In this document: positions 1 through 8,550 of the stretch, piece by piece
Layout: every line of letters begins with the position of its first letter
Numbering within the stretch: the first letter of the stretch is position 1
NCBI GenBank assembly: GCA_029265715.1
Contig: JAJUGZ010000032.1
Span: forward strand, 1-38,226
From: Bacteroidota bacterium
GTDB lineage: Bacteria > Bacteroidota > Bacteroidia > Bacteroidales > Prolixibacteraceae
Direction: 5' to 3'
DNA length: 38,226 nt
The notes under the pieces: generated by a model
What the model saw: the letters and a program-made list of their open reading frames with translations, nothing else
Told to the model about the DNA's origin: nothing
The model's database searches: none
Program-made: the position numbers and the translations under genes

Positions 1-1167
1 CGCACGGGAAAGTACATGCCACAACCAATTCTGGGGGTAGAAATACCCAAGGGCAACGGAAAAACCCGGCTTCTGGGCGTACCAACCGTAACCGATCGAT
101 TGCTGCAACAGGCCGTTGGTCAGGTTTTAGCCGTTAAATTTGAGATGGTCTTTGAAGAATCCAGCTATGGATTCCGGCCAAACCGGAATGCCCAACAAGC
201 GGTAATCAAAGCGTTGGAACACATCAATGCCGGGTATCAGCACATTGTCGATATCGACCTGAAAAGCTTTTTCGACGAGGTTGACCATTGCATCTTGTTA
301 CAACTGCTGTACCGGAAGGTTAAATGCCCGCTCACGTTGCGGCTGGTCCGTAAATGGCTGAGGGCGCCGATTCAAATAAACGGGAAACTGGTCAAGCGTA
401 GAAAAGGCGTACCACAGGGAAGCCCGCTTAGCCCGCTACTGTCTAACATCATGCTCAATGAGTTGGATAAAGAACTGGAAAAGCATGGACTACGCTATGT
501 CCGCTACGCCGACGACTTCAGTATTTACACGAAAAGCGAACCGGCCGCCCGGAAGATTGGCAACAGCATCTTTCGGTTTCTGAAAGACAAGCTGAAATTG
601 CCGATCAACCGGGATAAAAGCGGCATTCGGCGTCCTGTGAACTTTAAAGTGCTTGGCTACGGGTTCGTACCCACATACCGGAAAGGAGAGAAGGGTAAGT
701 GCCAATTGGTTGCGAGCGAAAAGAGCTGGAAACCGCTCAAAGAAAAGCTGAAAATGATTACGCGCAAAACCACCCCGATGAGCTTTGACGAGCGCATCCA
801 AAAGCTCAACGAAACAACCCGGGGCTGGCTGAACTATTTTCGAATGGCAAGCCTGCGCAGCAAACTAAAGGAACTGGACGGGTGGCTGCGAAACCGGCTG
901 CGGTACTGCATCTGGCATCACTGGAAGAAGCCTGAGCGGAAACGTAAAAACCTGATTCGGTTGGGAGTTGATCCGGAACAAGCCTATCAGTGGAGCCGGT
1001 CACGAATGGGAGGCTGGCGCATTGCCAAAAGCCCGATTTTGGTGACCACCATCACTTTGGAACGCCTGCGGAAACGGGGTTATGAATCGTTGCTGTCGTA
1101 TTACGAGAAAATTGCTCCACATCTTAATGAACCGCTGTATACGCGACCCGTACGTACAGTGGTGTGA
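1..1167 (+). CDS. ltrA: Group II intron reverse transcriptase/maturase (5' partial)
   Basis: Intron-encoded protein that helps its intron RNA to splice and copies it into DNA during retrohoming. The frame is open to the window edge, so the true start lies upstream and the first Met at 16 is internal. Visible parts are the early RT blocks (GIPTV-like GVPTVTDRLLQQA, then GFRPNR), the RT core with QGSPLSPLL and the catalytic YADD at nt 505-516, and a maturase (X) domain with RGWLNYFR. No C-terminal HNH endonuclease is seen after the maturase part, so this is an endonuclease-lacking type. The last codons run through domain V of the intron RNA, and the stop falls just after it. The frame shows no break, so it may be active. 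The family call is secure; activity is not shown. Confidence 0.93.
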   Translation, partial: RTGKYMPQPILGVEIPKGNGKTRLLGVPTVTDRLLQQAVGQVLAVKFEMVFEESSYGFRPNRNAQQAVIKALEHINAGYQHIVDIDLKSFFDEVDHCILLQLLYRKVKCPLTLRLVRKWLRAPIQINGKLVKRRKGVPQGSPLSPLLSNIMLNELDKELEKHGLRYVRYADDFSIYTKSEPAARKIGNSIFRFLKDKLKLPINRDKSGIRRPVNFKVLGYGFVPTYRKGEKGKCQLVASEKSWKPLKEKLKMITRKTTPMSFDERIQKLNETTRGWLNYFRMASLRSKLKELDGWLRNRLRYCIWHHWKKPERKRKNLIRLGVDPEQAYQWSRSRMGGWRIAKSPILVTTITLERLRKRGYESLLSYYEKIAPHLNEPLYTRPVRTVV

Positions 1168-1212
1168 GAAGCTCTCCCCGTCAGTATTTTCTGGCGGGGC
1201 AGTCTACTCGAT
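1129..1212 (+). mobile_element. Group II intron 3' end: domains V and VI
   Basis: Domain V is formed by CCGCTGTA (1132-1139) pairing with TACAGTGG (1155-1162), an upper stem TACG (1140-1143) with CGTA (1149-1152), and the typical 2-nt bulge CG at 1153-1154. Domain VI is the 9-bp hairpin CCCCGTCAG (1176-1184) with CTGGCGGGG (1191-1199). It is followed by TCTACTCGAT, the usual end of bacterial group II introns, placing the 3' splice site near 1212. Domain V is the catalytic core and domain VI carries the branch-point adenosine. The 5' end of the intron is outside the window. Confidence 0.85.
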
Positions 1213-1532
1213 TATAAACAAGCTGACTTTTGATATTTTAATTGATAGATGATCTCTGCTCTTCTCGTAAAAATGAACCTTGTATTTTGAGGTCTCTGAT
1301 CCATAAATCGTTGGATGCACTGGGGTGATGGCAAGAATAAAGACAAGAGGGGAAAACAAAATTCCCCTCACTATGCAGTTGTGCTTGTTTGTCTTTCCCG
1401 GATAATCAACTCCCTGTTCAACAAGGGTGGACTGGTTTATCGGACAGGTCAGGCTGCTGGGTGGGGAGTGTTTGAGAATGAAATTCTTCTTCTACTTCGT
1501 ATCTCAGCTATTACTCTGTCCGGTGTCGGGCA
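1213..1532. other. Intergenic stretch between the intron 3' end and the comA-like gene
   Basis: No convincing gene in 320 bases. An 8-bp perfect hairpin GAGGGGAA (1347-1354) / TTCCCCTC (1362-1369) with a 7-nt A-rich loop is present. Read on the minus strand it could end transcription from the operon stopping at 1533, but the T-run after it is interrupted. A plus-strand reading frame that starts here (1315) continues antisense through the downstream gene and looks like a shadow. Confidence 0.5.
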
Positions 1533-2291
1533 TTACGGTAAAAAGCTCAGTAAGGTATCGCCACGAAGTCCCAGCCGGAGTGTTTCGAGCGGGATGATCT
1601 CGTTTTCGGCAATATTTCCCAGGTTTACATTTGGGCCAAGTAATTTAATGAACCAAACTTGTTGGCTTTTCAGCGGGGCTTCCCAAATGATTTTATCGGC
1701 ATCCACTTCCTTTTTAATATCCAGGATCAGGTCGCTGTCGGCCGATCCGTCTTCTTTGTAGATGCCCATGTTCCCGCTTTCGCGGGCTTCGGCAATTACT
1801 TTCCAGGCTCCGGATTTCAATTCGGTTTTCATGAATTCAATCCATTTTTCGTGAGAAATCTCTTTTCCGCGCAGTTTTGAGCCCACTTCCGACAAAACGA
1901 TTTTGTCCTTGGCCATTACCGAAATGTATTCGCATTTCTGCAGATGTGGCATTTCCAGTACGCCATCCGAAATTTCAACGACATCCAGTCCAAACTCATC
2001 AACATAAGTCCGGAAATCATCGAACATTCCGCGGGCAGCAAATGCTTCGAAAAGGGTTCCGCCGAAATAAGGTTTCAGCCCGGCCGATTTATAAACTTTG
2101 ATTTTTTCTTTTAATTTTTTCGTTATCAGTGATGTTCCGAACCCTAATTTTATCAGGTCGCAATATTCCGAGGCCGATTCGCAAAGGTCTTCGGCCTGAC
2201 GCAGGCTCAAGCCTTTGTCCATAACCATGGTGAGTCCTGTTTCCCGGGGTTGAACAGGCCTTTGCGGAATATGAGGTAAATAAAAGTTCAT
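1533..2291 (-). CDS. comA: Phosphosulfolactate synthase family protein (ComA-like)
   Basis: Family enzymes add sulfite to phosphoenolpyruvate to give phosphosulfolactate, the first step to sulfolactate, sulfopyruvate, coenzyme M or cysteate. The 252-residue length is normal for this TIM-barrel family. Matching features are the N-terminal LTMVMDKGL strand, DLIKLGFGTS, PYFGGTLFEAF, and VVEISDG near the middle. The ATG is 5 nt after the stop of the TPR gene, so the two are co-transcribed and probably translationally coupled. A Bacteroidota cell has no known need for coenzyme M. Supply of cysteate for sulfonolipids, or another sulfonate, is a reasonable inference. No other sulfonate gene lies in the window. 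The family call is firm; the pathway is inferred. Confidence 0.88.
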   Translation of the reverse strand: MNFYLPHIPQRPVQPRETGLTMVMDKGLSLRQAEDLCESASEYCDLIKLGFGTSLITKKLKEKIKVYKSAGLKPYFGGTLFEAFAARGMFDDFRTYVDEFGLDVVEISDGVLEMPHLQKCEYISVMAKDKIVLSEVGSKLRGKEISHEKWIEFMKTELKSGAWKVIAEARESGNMGIYKEDGSADSDLILDIKKEVDADKIIWEAPLKSQQVWFIKLLGPNVNLGNIAENEIIPLETLRLGLRGDTLLSFLP

Positions 2292-2296
2292 AGTGC

Positions 2297-3715
2297 TTAA
2301 AATTTCGTTGATTGATATTGTTTGATGAGTCGGTTTATTGCTTCAATTTTTCCGGCTTCCGGATAAAACTCCAACAAGTCAGCATGTTTTTCGAAATCAA
2401 GCCGGAGGGCTTTTTCGAGGTAGCAGGCTGCTTCAAACTCGTCTTTGTTTTCGAGTAAATAGGCTGTCAGGCGGTAATTGATAGCGGCTTCGCCTGCATT
2501 TATTTTATTGGCCGATTTCAGGATCCGGATAGCGCGTTCAATTTTACCATGTTCAAACATCATTTCGGAATACGACAGCCAATTGTCAACATTGGAGGGA
2601 TCGAGCCGGGTTACCATCTCGAACGCATCTTTGGCTTCTTTTTCCAGGTTGAGTTCGCCGCATACCTTGGCATACATGCTCCAAAAATCCGGATTGTCGT
2701 TTTCTAATTTGATGGCTTTTTTTAAGAGGTTGCGACTTTCGGCCAACTGGCCTTCCGACCACATGATCAGTCCGGAGCCATACCATGCGGCTGCATTTTC
2801 CTTGTTCAACCGCAGCGCTTTCTGGTAGTTTACCAGCGCCAGGTTATACAGTTCAAGGTTCAGATAACATTCGGCCAGGTAGCAGTAGGCGTCGTCATTT
2901 TCTTTGTCTAACTCCAGGTATTCGTTGTAGCAGGCAATGGCTTCGTTGTATCGGTTGCTGTTAGCCAAGGCATTGGCTTTGTTGAACAGTGCATGGATAA
3001 ATTCGTCGTTCAGTGCCAGTGCGAAATCGTAGGCATCAATTGCTTTGTCGTATTGTTCTAATCGGTTGAAGGTAATTCCCAGATTGTACCAGACCGAATG
3101 GTTGAAGGGATCAATATCAAGGTAGCGGTTGTAGTATTCGATGCTTTTATCAAATAAGCCTTCGCGGTCGCAAAAATACCCCAGTTCGTAAAGAACCATT
3201 TCGTTTTTCGGGTTGTGTTGAATTGCGCGTTCCAGATATTCGATAGCCAGTTGATGTTCGCCAGCCTGTCCGAACGAAACGCCGATGTTGTAAAGTGTCT
3301 CGTCTTCTTCGTCCAGGTCCATGTCCAGTGCTTTTTCGAATGCTTCAATTGCACGTTCCACATCACCCAATAAATTCAAGGCCGATCCTTTGGTCAGGAA
3401 CAAGTCGGGGTTTGAGGTCTCAACACGTTCGGCAACGGTTAGTTGGTCCAGGCATTCCTCAATCTTTCCTTCCTGAAGTAAGATTTGTGCTTTTTTAATT
3501 TGCAGCGAAATGGCGGATGGATGGATTTGAAGGCCGGTTTCAACGGCTTTTCGGGCGAGGTTAATTTTCCCGTCGTCTAAAAAGTGGTCTACAATTCCTT
3601 CGACTTCAAAAACATCGAAATAATTTGAGGTTTTATTTCTTACCATTGTTCGGAAGCGTTTCACGGCTTCCTGAATGTCGCCATCATCAAAACTATCCCT
3701 TGCTTCCTCGTCCAT
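2297..3715 (-). CDS. Tetratricopeptide repeat protein
   Basis: A 472-residue protein made almost wholly of TPR helical-hairpin repeats, recognisable from recurring A-x-x-x-Y/F-x-x-A-I patterns such as AIEYLERAIQHNP, SIEYYNRYLDIDP and AIDAYDFALALN. There is no signal peptide, membrane segment or enzyme motif, so it is probably a cytoplasmic scaffold that binds other proteins. The ATG at 3715 is preferred. The frame can be extended to a TTG at 3739, but that adds only eight residues. It lies between the DUF4301 gene and the comA-like gene in one minus-strand operon with very short gaps. The partner is unknown. TPR proteins of this acidic type are common in Bacteroidota, and context gives no function beyond co-expression. 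Confidence 0.9.
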   Translation of the reverse strand: MDEEARDSFDDGDIQEAVKRFRTMVRNKTSNYFDVFEVEGIVDHFLDDGKINLARKAVETGLQIHPSAISLQIKKAQILLQEGKIEECLDQLTVAERVETSNPDLFLTKGSALNLLGDVERAIEAFEKALDMDLDEEDETLYNIGVSFGQAGEHQLAIEYLERAIQHNPKNEMVLYELGYFCDREGLFDKSIEYYNRYLDIDPFNHSVWYNLGITFNRLEQYDKAIDAYDFALALNDEFIHALFNKANALANSNRYNEAIACYNEYLELDKENDDAYCYLAECYLNLELYNLALVNYQKALRLNKENAAAWYGSGLIMWSEGQLAESRNLLKKAIKLENDNPDFWSMYAKVCGELNLEKEAKDAFEMVTRLDPSNVDNWLSYSEMMFEHGKIERAIRILKSANKINAGEAAINYRLTAYLLENKDEFEAACYLEKALRLDFEKHADLLEFYPEAGKIEAINRLIKQYQSTKF

Positions 3716-3764
3716 ATTCGGTTTCTTAAGAATTTGCAAATTTAAGAATACTTTCCAAATAGCC

Positions 3765-5297
3765 TTATTCAGGCTGGTGCTCTTTTCGCAAAAGATCGGT
3801 TACTGTTTTTACCGGGTTAAATGTTTCAACCGGAACTTCCACAAACAGGGTATTCCAGTCAGACATGGCACCGTTCCACAATCCTGGTAGTTCCTGCGCT
3901 TTCAGTTCTTTCCCGTCTTTCGATTTGGTTGAGATAAACCCGGTTTGCGGATCGCTGAACAAGGTCAAATCGTATTTCTCCCCCTTGTAATTTTTTAAGC
4001 CGCAAACCAAATCAACCGGGTTGAAATGGGTGGCGTTTTGGGCAATGGCAGCCTGAATCGGATCGTTAAAGTCGATTTGTGAGCTTTCGGCAATTTGCAA
4101 TGATACCGATCCATCGCTGTTTTTCGCCCAGAAGGGGCCGCCTCCCGGTTCGCCTTCGTTTTTAACCATTCCGCAAACACGGATCGGACGGTTAAACTTG
4201 GCTTTCAGGTATTGGTGTAATTCTTCTTTCTCGGTATAATATAAATTTTGGGCCGGTTTAGTGCACAGAATGTTTTCCAGGAAACTGGCAGCTTCTGAGT
4301 AAAAAGCGCTGTCCAGCCCATAATAATGATGCTCGTTCAGCATGTGTTGATAATAGAAAATCTTTTCCTGATAGTCAAGCAATAAACCGGCCAGCACTTT
4401 TTTCCAGATAATGGTTGGTTCTTTTCGGTAGTCGGGCACTACGTTGTCGATATTTTTTATGAAAACCACGTCGGCGTCTAAATCGTTCAGGTTTTCGAGC
4501 AATGCGCCATGTCCGGCCGGTCTGAAAAGCAACGAGCCGTCGGCATTGCGGAATGGCTCATTGTCGGGTGTTACGGCAATGGTGTCGGTCGAGGCTTTTT
4601 GTTGCGAAAAACTGATGTCGTAGGTTGCGTCAAACAGTTCTTCAAAAAGCGGAACGACTTCCTGTACGTGTTTGCTGAATGCGTCCTGATGTTCAGGAGA
4701 AACGGTGAAATGGATGCAGACTTTCCCGGATGAGTCTTTTGCATAGAGGGCGCCTTCCACGCAATGTTCTTCCAGTGGGGTGCGGGAGCCATCTTCGTAA
4801 CGGTGAAATTTGAGCAGGCCTTTGGGCAGGTTGCCGTAATTTAGTCCGGCTTCGAGCAAGACCAGATCCAAAACTTGCCGCCCCGAAATTTCATCGGGCG
4901 ATTTCCGGGCTGCTTTCATCAGGTCGTCGTAAAAGGCAAAATCGGCAAGCCGGTCAAAGAATGCCGCAACTTCTTTGTCTTTTCTGATTTCTTCGTCGGT
5001 GGCATTTTGCCGGCATTTTTCAAGGGCCGAGAACAGCGATTTAAACATGCGGCTGGCTGCGCCTGATGCCGGGACAAATTTAAGAAGATGAATGCCTTCG
5101 GCTTGTTTTTTTTCAAAGATTAGCCTGAACCGGGCTATTTCGTCGTTGGTTAACTGTATAATTCCGTTATTGATGGTGGCAGCATCTTCAATTTTGAGAA
5201 AGGGAAACCCTTTTTTAAAATTTTCAATCTGCGTTTCGATTGTGCTTACCTGACTTCCTCTTGATTCGATTTGGCGGATGTCTTCGCGTGTTAGCAT
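3765..5297 (-). CDS. DUF4301 family protein
   Basis: A 510-residue protein matching my memory of DUF4301, a family found mainly in Bacteroidota and reminiscent of sugar nucleotidyltransferases. Seen directly: an N-terminal helix (LTREDIRQIESRG), then KFVPASGAASRMFKSL around residues 75-95, which resembles a glycine-rich nucleotide-binding turn followed by a basic residue. Further on are FRPAGHGALLENL and DVVFIKNIDNV, comparable with the metal/sugar-binding part of nucleotidyltransferase folds. No signal peptide is present, so it should be cytoplasmic. It is the first gene of the minus-strand operon that continues into the TPR and comA-like genes. The biochemical role is unproven. Nucleotidyl transfer is only a guess from the motif style. 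Confidence 0.85.
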   Translation of the reverse strand: MLTREDIRQIESRGSQVSTIETQIENFKKGFPFLKIEDAATINNGIIQLTNDEIARFRLIFEKKQAEGIHLLKFVPASGAASRMFKSLFSALEKCRQNATDEEIRKDKEVAAFFDRLADFAFYDDLMKAARKSPDEISGRQVLDLVLLEAGLNYGNLPKGLLKFHRYEDGSRTPLEEHCVEGALYAKDSSGKVCIHFTVSPEHQDAFSKHVQEVVPLFEELFDATYDISFSQQKASTDTIAVTPDNEPFRNADGSLLFRPAGHGALLENLNDLDADVVFIKNIDNVVPDYRKEPTIIWKKVLAGLLLDYQEKIFYYQHMLNEHHYYGLDSAFYSEAASFLENILCTKPAQNLYYTEKEELHQYLKAKFNRPIRVCGMVKNEGEPGGGPFWAKNSDGSVSLQIAESSQIDFNDPIQAAIAQNATHFNPVDLVCGLKNYKGEKYDLTLFSDPQTGFISTKSKDGKELKAQELPGLWNGAMSDWNTLFVEVPVETFNPVKTVTDLLRKEHQPE

Positions 5298-5526
5298 AGA
5301 AGTGAGTTTTAGTGGATGCTTAAATTTAGAGATTCAGTGTTAAAAAATGAATAAAAACAGGCCTCCGGCGAGGGAAAAGTTTTGAACCGGGTTTTCAACA
5401 AATTTCGGTGCCGGTTCTTTTCTGGAACCCAAACGGGTTTAATGATTGAGCCTGTTCGAGAAGGAAATAAACAGGTTGAGCGGGACACCGATGAACCCGA
5501 AAGGCTGGTTCGTCAGTCTATTTTTA

Positions 5527-5534
5527 TACTTTTG
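5527..5534 (+). promoter_or_regulatory. Predicted Bacteroidota -7 box (TACTTTTG) for the radical SAM gene
   Basis: TACTTTTG fits the TAnnTTTG consensus exactly and lies 21 nt before the ATG at 5556. A start of transcription near 5541 would leave a leader of about 15 nt and exclude the longer reading frame from 5382. No clear TTG is seen at -33. Confidence 0.55.
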
Positions 5535-5555
5535 TGCCGCAAGAACAGGTTTGAT

Positions 5556-6494
5556 ATGAGTAATTTTCCGTGGGGACATTCCAAACGTTATAATGATTTT
5601 TCGACTTACTTCCGTGCGAAAATGGGAGGGAGAGTCCAGAAAGTTTCGGTTGATGCAGGCTTTACCTGTCCGAACCGGGATGGTTCCCGTGGAACCGGCG
5701 GTTGCATTTATTGCAACAACAAAACCTTCAAACCAACTTATTGCAACCTTCAAAACAGCGTGGCGAAGCAGGTTGGGGAAGGCATTGAATTTTTTGCCCG
5801 TAAGTACGAAGCGATGAAATATCTGGCCTATTTTCAGGCTTACACCAATACGTATGCTCCGCTCGAAAACCTGAAAGCGCTCTACGAAGAAGCCTTGCAG
5901 CATCCCAAAATCATTGGACTGGTGCTTGCAACCCGCCCCGATTGTGTGAGCGATGAAATTCTGGATTATTTACAGGAACTTTCAGAAAGGGTATATGTGA
6001 TGGTTGAATATGGCCTGGAGTCGCATAAAAATGAAACGCTGAACCTGATTAACCGGGGGCATACGTTTGACGAATCGGTCCGGGCAATTGAAGCGACGGC
6101 CAACCGGAATATTCACACGGGGGCTCATCTAATATTGGGGCTTCCGGGCGAAACGTATCCTGATTTTCTGGATCAGGCCCGTGTGATTTCGCAATTGCCT
6201 GTTGAGAACCTCAAACTTCACCAGCTCCAAATTCACCGGGATACCCGCTTGTACCACGACTATAAACTCCATCCGGAGAAATATAAATTGTTTGAGATAG
6301 ACGAGTATGTGAACCTGGTGGTGGATTACCTGGAACTGCTGAACCCGAGAATTATTGTCGAACGGTTTGTGAGCGAGTCGCCGGCTGGTATGCTGGTTGC
6401 CCCGAACTGGGGGATTAAGAATTTTGAGTTTGTGGCCCGAGTTGAACGCCGGCTGAAAGAACGGAATACCTGGCAGGGACGATTATTTCAATAG
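5556..6494 (+). CDS. TIGR01212-type radical SAM protein (YhcC-like)
   Basis: A 312-residue radical SAM enzyme. The N-terminus holds the family's cysteine pattern C38-x11-C50-x2-C53 inside CPNRDGSRGTGGCIYC, which ligates the [4Fe-4S] cluster used to cleave S-adenosylmethionine. Later motifs include VMVEYGLES, GAHLILGLPGE (SAM/substrate region) and LHQLQIHRDT. The family is widespread and resembles the tRNA-modifying/elongator-type enzymes, but its substrate is not settled. The frame is open back to 5382, yet conserved sequence begins at MSNFPWGHSKRY, and a good -7 box sits just before it, so ATG 5556 is chosen. It stands alone and converges with rny across a shared terminator. Confidence 0.9.
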   Translation: MSNFPWGHSKRYNDFSTYFRAKMGGRVQKVSVDAGFTCPNRDGSRGTGGCIYCNNKTFKPTYCNLQNSVAKQVGEGIEFFARKYEAMKYLAYFQAYTNTYAPLENLKALYEEALQHPKIIGLVLATRPDCVSDEILDYLQELSERVYVMVEYGLESHKNETLNLINRGHTFDESVRAIEATANRNIHTGAHLILGLPGETYPDFLDQARVISQLPVENLKLHQLQIHRDTRLYHDYKLHPEKYKLFEIDEYVNLVVDYLELLNPRIIVERFVSESPAGMLVAPNWGIKNFEFVARVERRLKERNTWQGRLFQ

Positions 6495-6521
6495 TCAGAA
6501 CATCGGATTTTGCGAGAACAA

Positions 6522-6547
6522 AAAAGCCCCACCGAAGTGAGGCTTTT
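6522..6547. terminator. Bidirectional terminator between the radical SAM gene and rny
   Basis: AAAAGCCCCAC (6522-6532) pairs with GTGAGGCTTTT (6537-6547) around a CGAA loop with one C-A mismatch. A/T runs on both sides make it work for both converging genes. Confidence 0.8.
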
Positions 6548-6566
6548 ATCTTGTCGTTTTGAATTT

Positions 6567-8117
6567 CTATTTTGCGTAGTTAACGGCGCGTGTTTCGCGG
6601 ATAACCGTGATTTTGATCTGGCCCGGATATGTCATTTCATCCTGAATCCGTTTCGCGATATCGTACGACAGTTGTTCTGATTCTTTGTCAGAAATCTTGT
6701 CGCTGCCAACAATTACGCGCAATTCGCGGCCAGCCTGTATGGCGTAGGTTTTTTGGACGCCGGGGTAGGACAGGGCCAATTCTTCGAGTGTTTTTAACCG
6801 TTTAATGTACGATTCAACCACTTCGCGGCGTGCTCCCGGACGTGCTCCTGAAATGGCGTCGCAAACCTGGACGATCGGGGCCAGCAGGCTTTCCATTTCC
6901 ACTTCGTCGTGGTGGGCGCCGATGGCGTTGCAGATGTCCGGCTTTTCTTTGAAGCGTTCGGCCAGTTTCATACCCAGCACGGCATGTGGCAATTCCGGTT
7001 CATCGTCCGGCACTTTCCCAATGTCGTGGAGCAACCCGGCGCGTTTGGCGCGTTTGGGGTTCAGACCCAGTTCGGATGCCATGATGGCGCACAGGTTGGC
7101 AACTTCGCGTGAGTGTTGCAGCAGGTTTTGTCCGTACGAAGAGCGGTACTTCATTTTACCGATCAGTCGGATCAGCTCGGGGTGCAACCCGTGGATACCC
7201 AGGTCGATGGTGGTGCGTTTCCCGGTTTCGATGATTTCTTCTTCGACCTGCGCACGCACTTTGGTAACAACTTCTTCGATGCGGGCCGGGTGGATACGGC
7301 CGTCGGTTACCAGTTGGTGTAAGGCCAGTCGGGCCACTTCGCGGCGTACCGGGTCGAATCCGGAAAGAACGATTGCTTCCGGGGTATCATCAACAATAAT
7401 TTCGACGCCAGTTGCAGCTTCCAACGCGCGAATGTTGCGCCCTTCGCGCCCAATGATGCGGCCCTTGATCTCGTCGCTTTCGATGTGGAAAATGGTGACC
7501 GAGTTTTCAATGGCTGTTTCGGTAGCCACGCGCTGGATGGTTTTTACAACCACTTTTTTGGCTTCTTTATTGGCTGTGAGCTTGGCCTCTTCCATGATTT
7601 CGTTTATGTACGACATGGCTTCGGTTTTGGCTTCGTTTTTCAGCGATTCAACCAATTGGGCTTTGGCTTCCTCGGCCGACATGCCGGAGAGAACTTCGAG
7701 TTTTTCTACCTGCTTTTTATGCAGGTTGTCGAGTTCTTCTTCTTTCTTGGCGACAACTTCAAGCTGATTGGTCAGGTTTTCGCGGATCAGAGCCGTTTCA
7801 CGGGCGCTGGCTTCTGCTTCTTTGATTTTGCGTTGAAGTTCGTCTTTGCGCTGATTCAGGGCCGTTTCCTGCTGCTTGAGTTTGTTCTCGATACTGCTGA
7901 TCTTGCTGTTGCGCTCGTTAATAAATTTTTCGTGATCAGATTTTAACTGAAGGAATTTTTCTTTTGCCTGCAGTATTTTATCCTTTTTTATGACTTCTCC
8001 TTCAGCTTCGGCCTCGCTTATTATCTTTCGTTTTTTGCTTTTCAGTGCTTTGTCCCATAAAAAATATGAGAGCAATCCGCCACCGAAAAAGCCTGCTATT
8101 GCATATATGATCTCCAT
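6567..8117 (-). CDS. rny: Ribonuclease Y
   Basis: Membrane-anchored endoribonuclease that starts mRNA decay. The 516 residues follow the family layout: an N-terminal membrane helix (about 3-20, [17 protein letters not shown]), a long charged coiled coil (about 28-200), a KH RNA-binding domain with [10 protein letters not shown] at 219-228, and an HD metal-dependent phosphohydrolase domain with H335, HDIGK (364-368) and AHHDE (401-405). All key residues are present. The ATG at 8117 immediately precedes the membrane helix. It is downstream of zapA, separated by 136 nt that hold a strong nested hairpin, so its expression may depend on read-through or on RNA processing there. The identification is certain. 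Confidence 0.97.
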   Translation of the reverse strand: MEIIYAIAGFFGGGLLSYFLWDKALKSKKRKIISEAEAEGEVIKKDKILQAKEKFLQLKSDHEKFINERNSKISSIENKLKQQETALNQRKDELQRKIKEAEASARETALIRENLTNQLEVVAKKEEELDNLHKKQVEKLEVLSGMSAEEAKAQLVESLKNEAKTEAMSYINEIMEEAKLTANKEAKKVVVKTIQRVATETAIENSVTIFHIESDEIKGRIIGREGRNIRALEAATGVEIIVDDTPEAIVLSGFDPVRREVARLALHQLVTDGRIHPARIEEVVTKVRAQVEEEIIETGKRTTIDLGIHGLHPELIRLIGKMKYRSSYGQNLLQHSREVANLCAIMASELGLNPKRAKRAGLLHDIGKVPDDEPELPHAVLGMKLAERFKEKPDICNAIGAHHDEVEMESLLAPIVQVCDAISGARPGARREVVESYIKRLKTLEELALSYPGVQKTYAIQAGRELRVIVGSDKISDKESEQLSYDIAKRIQDEMTYPGQIKITVIRETRAVNYAK

Positions 8118-8146
8118 TTTAAATTAATTAAACTTGTTTACACTAA

Positions 8147-8220
8147 AAAACCCGCAAATTCACTTTAATTTCCGGGCCTTTGCAGAGAAAGCCGGAAATT
8201 AAAGAAAAAATGCGGGTTTT
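8147..8220 (-). ncRNA. Nested 74-nt hairpin between zapA and rny (structured RNA or attenuator)
   Basis: The outer stem is AAAACCCGCA (8147-8156) with TGCGGGTTTT (8211-8220). A 6x6 internal loop follows, then a perfect 13-bp stem CTTTAATTTCCGG (8163-8175) / CCGGAAATTAAAG (8192-8204) and a small apical CTTT/AAAG stem. On the minus strand it follows zapA and ends in a T6 run, so it can act as a terminator or partial terminator before rny. The shape (long rod with a central bubble next to zapA) recalls 6S RNA, which lies beside zapA in gammaproteobacteria, but it is short for 6S. The structure is seen; its role is inferred. Confidence 0.5.
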
Positions 8221-8253
8221 CGATTTATATGGTTAAAAAATGTCGTTTTCTTC

Positions 8254-8538
8254 CTATGACAAATAATCAGTCAGTTCTTCGTCTAATTTTTTTAATTCAT
8301 CGACAAACGGCGATTGGTTTGCGTTTTCTTCCAACTCAATGTTTTTCACTACAAACTGAAAAGCAGTCATGGCCAAAAAGTCCTGAGAATCCTGGTTCAC
8401 ATACTTTTGCTTGTATTGAATCAATATGTCATTTATAATCTTCGCAGCCTTTCGGTATTTTTCTTCATCCTCCCGTTCTATCCGTAATGGATAAGTCCGT
8501 CCGTCAATCTTTATATTTATCGAAAGTTTATCTGTCAT
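8254..8538 (-). CDS. zapA: Cell division protein ZapA
   Basis: A small (94-residue) ZapA-family protein, which binds FtsZ and bundles its filaments at the division ring. The N-terminal strand part (LSINIKIDGRTYPLRI) is followed by KYRKAAKIINDIL and a C-terminal helix for coiled-coil tetramer formation (FLAMTAFQFVVKNIELE). This matches family order and length. It starts 12 nt after the coiled-coil gene at 8551-8844, so both are in one operon, with rny further downstream. Promoter candidates lie upstream of that first gene. Confidence 0.92.
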   Translation of the reverse strand: MTDKLSINIKIDGRTYPLRIEREDEEKYRKAAKIINDILIQYKQKYVNQDSQDFLAMTAFQFVVKNIELEENANQSPFVDELKKLDEELTDYLS

Positions 8539-8550
8539 TTTACTAAGGTA

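Noticed and set aside
1315-1761. Plus-strand frame of 148 codons downstream of the group II intron
   Set aside because: Most of it is antisense to the comA-like gene, and it has no recognisable motif. The upstream part covers the intergenic stretch without a start context.
5382-5555. N-terminal extension of the radical SAM protein by 58 residues
   Set aside because: It contains a consensus -7 box directly before ATG 5556, and the residues do not match the family.
6805-7767. 320-codon plus-strand frame opposite rny
   Set aside because: It is antisense to the conserved KH/HD coding region of rny and is Ser/Arg-rich, as shadow frames of such genes are.
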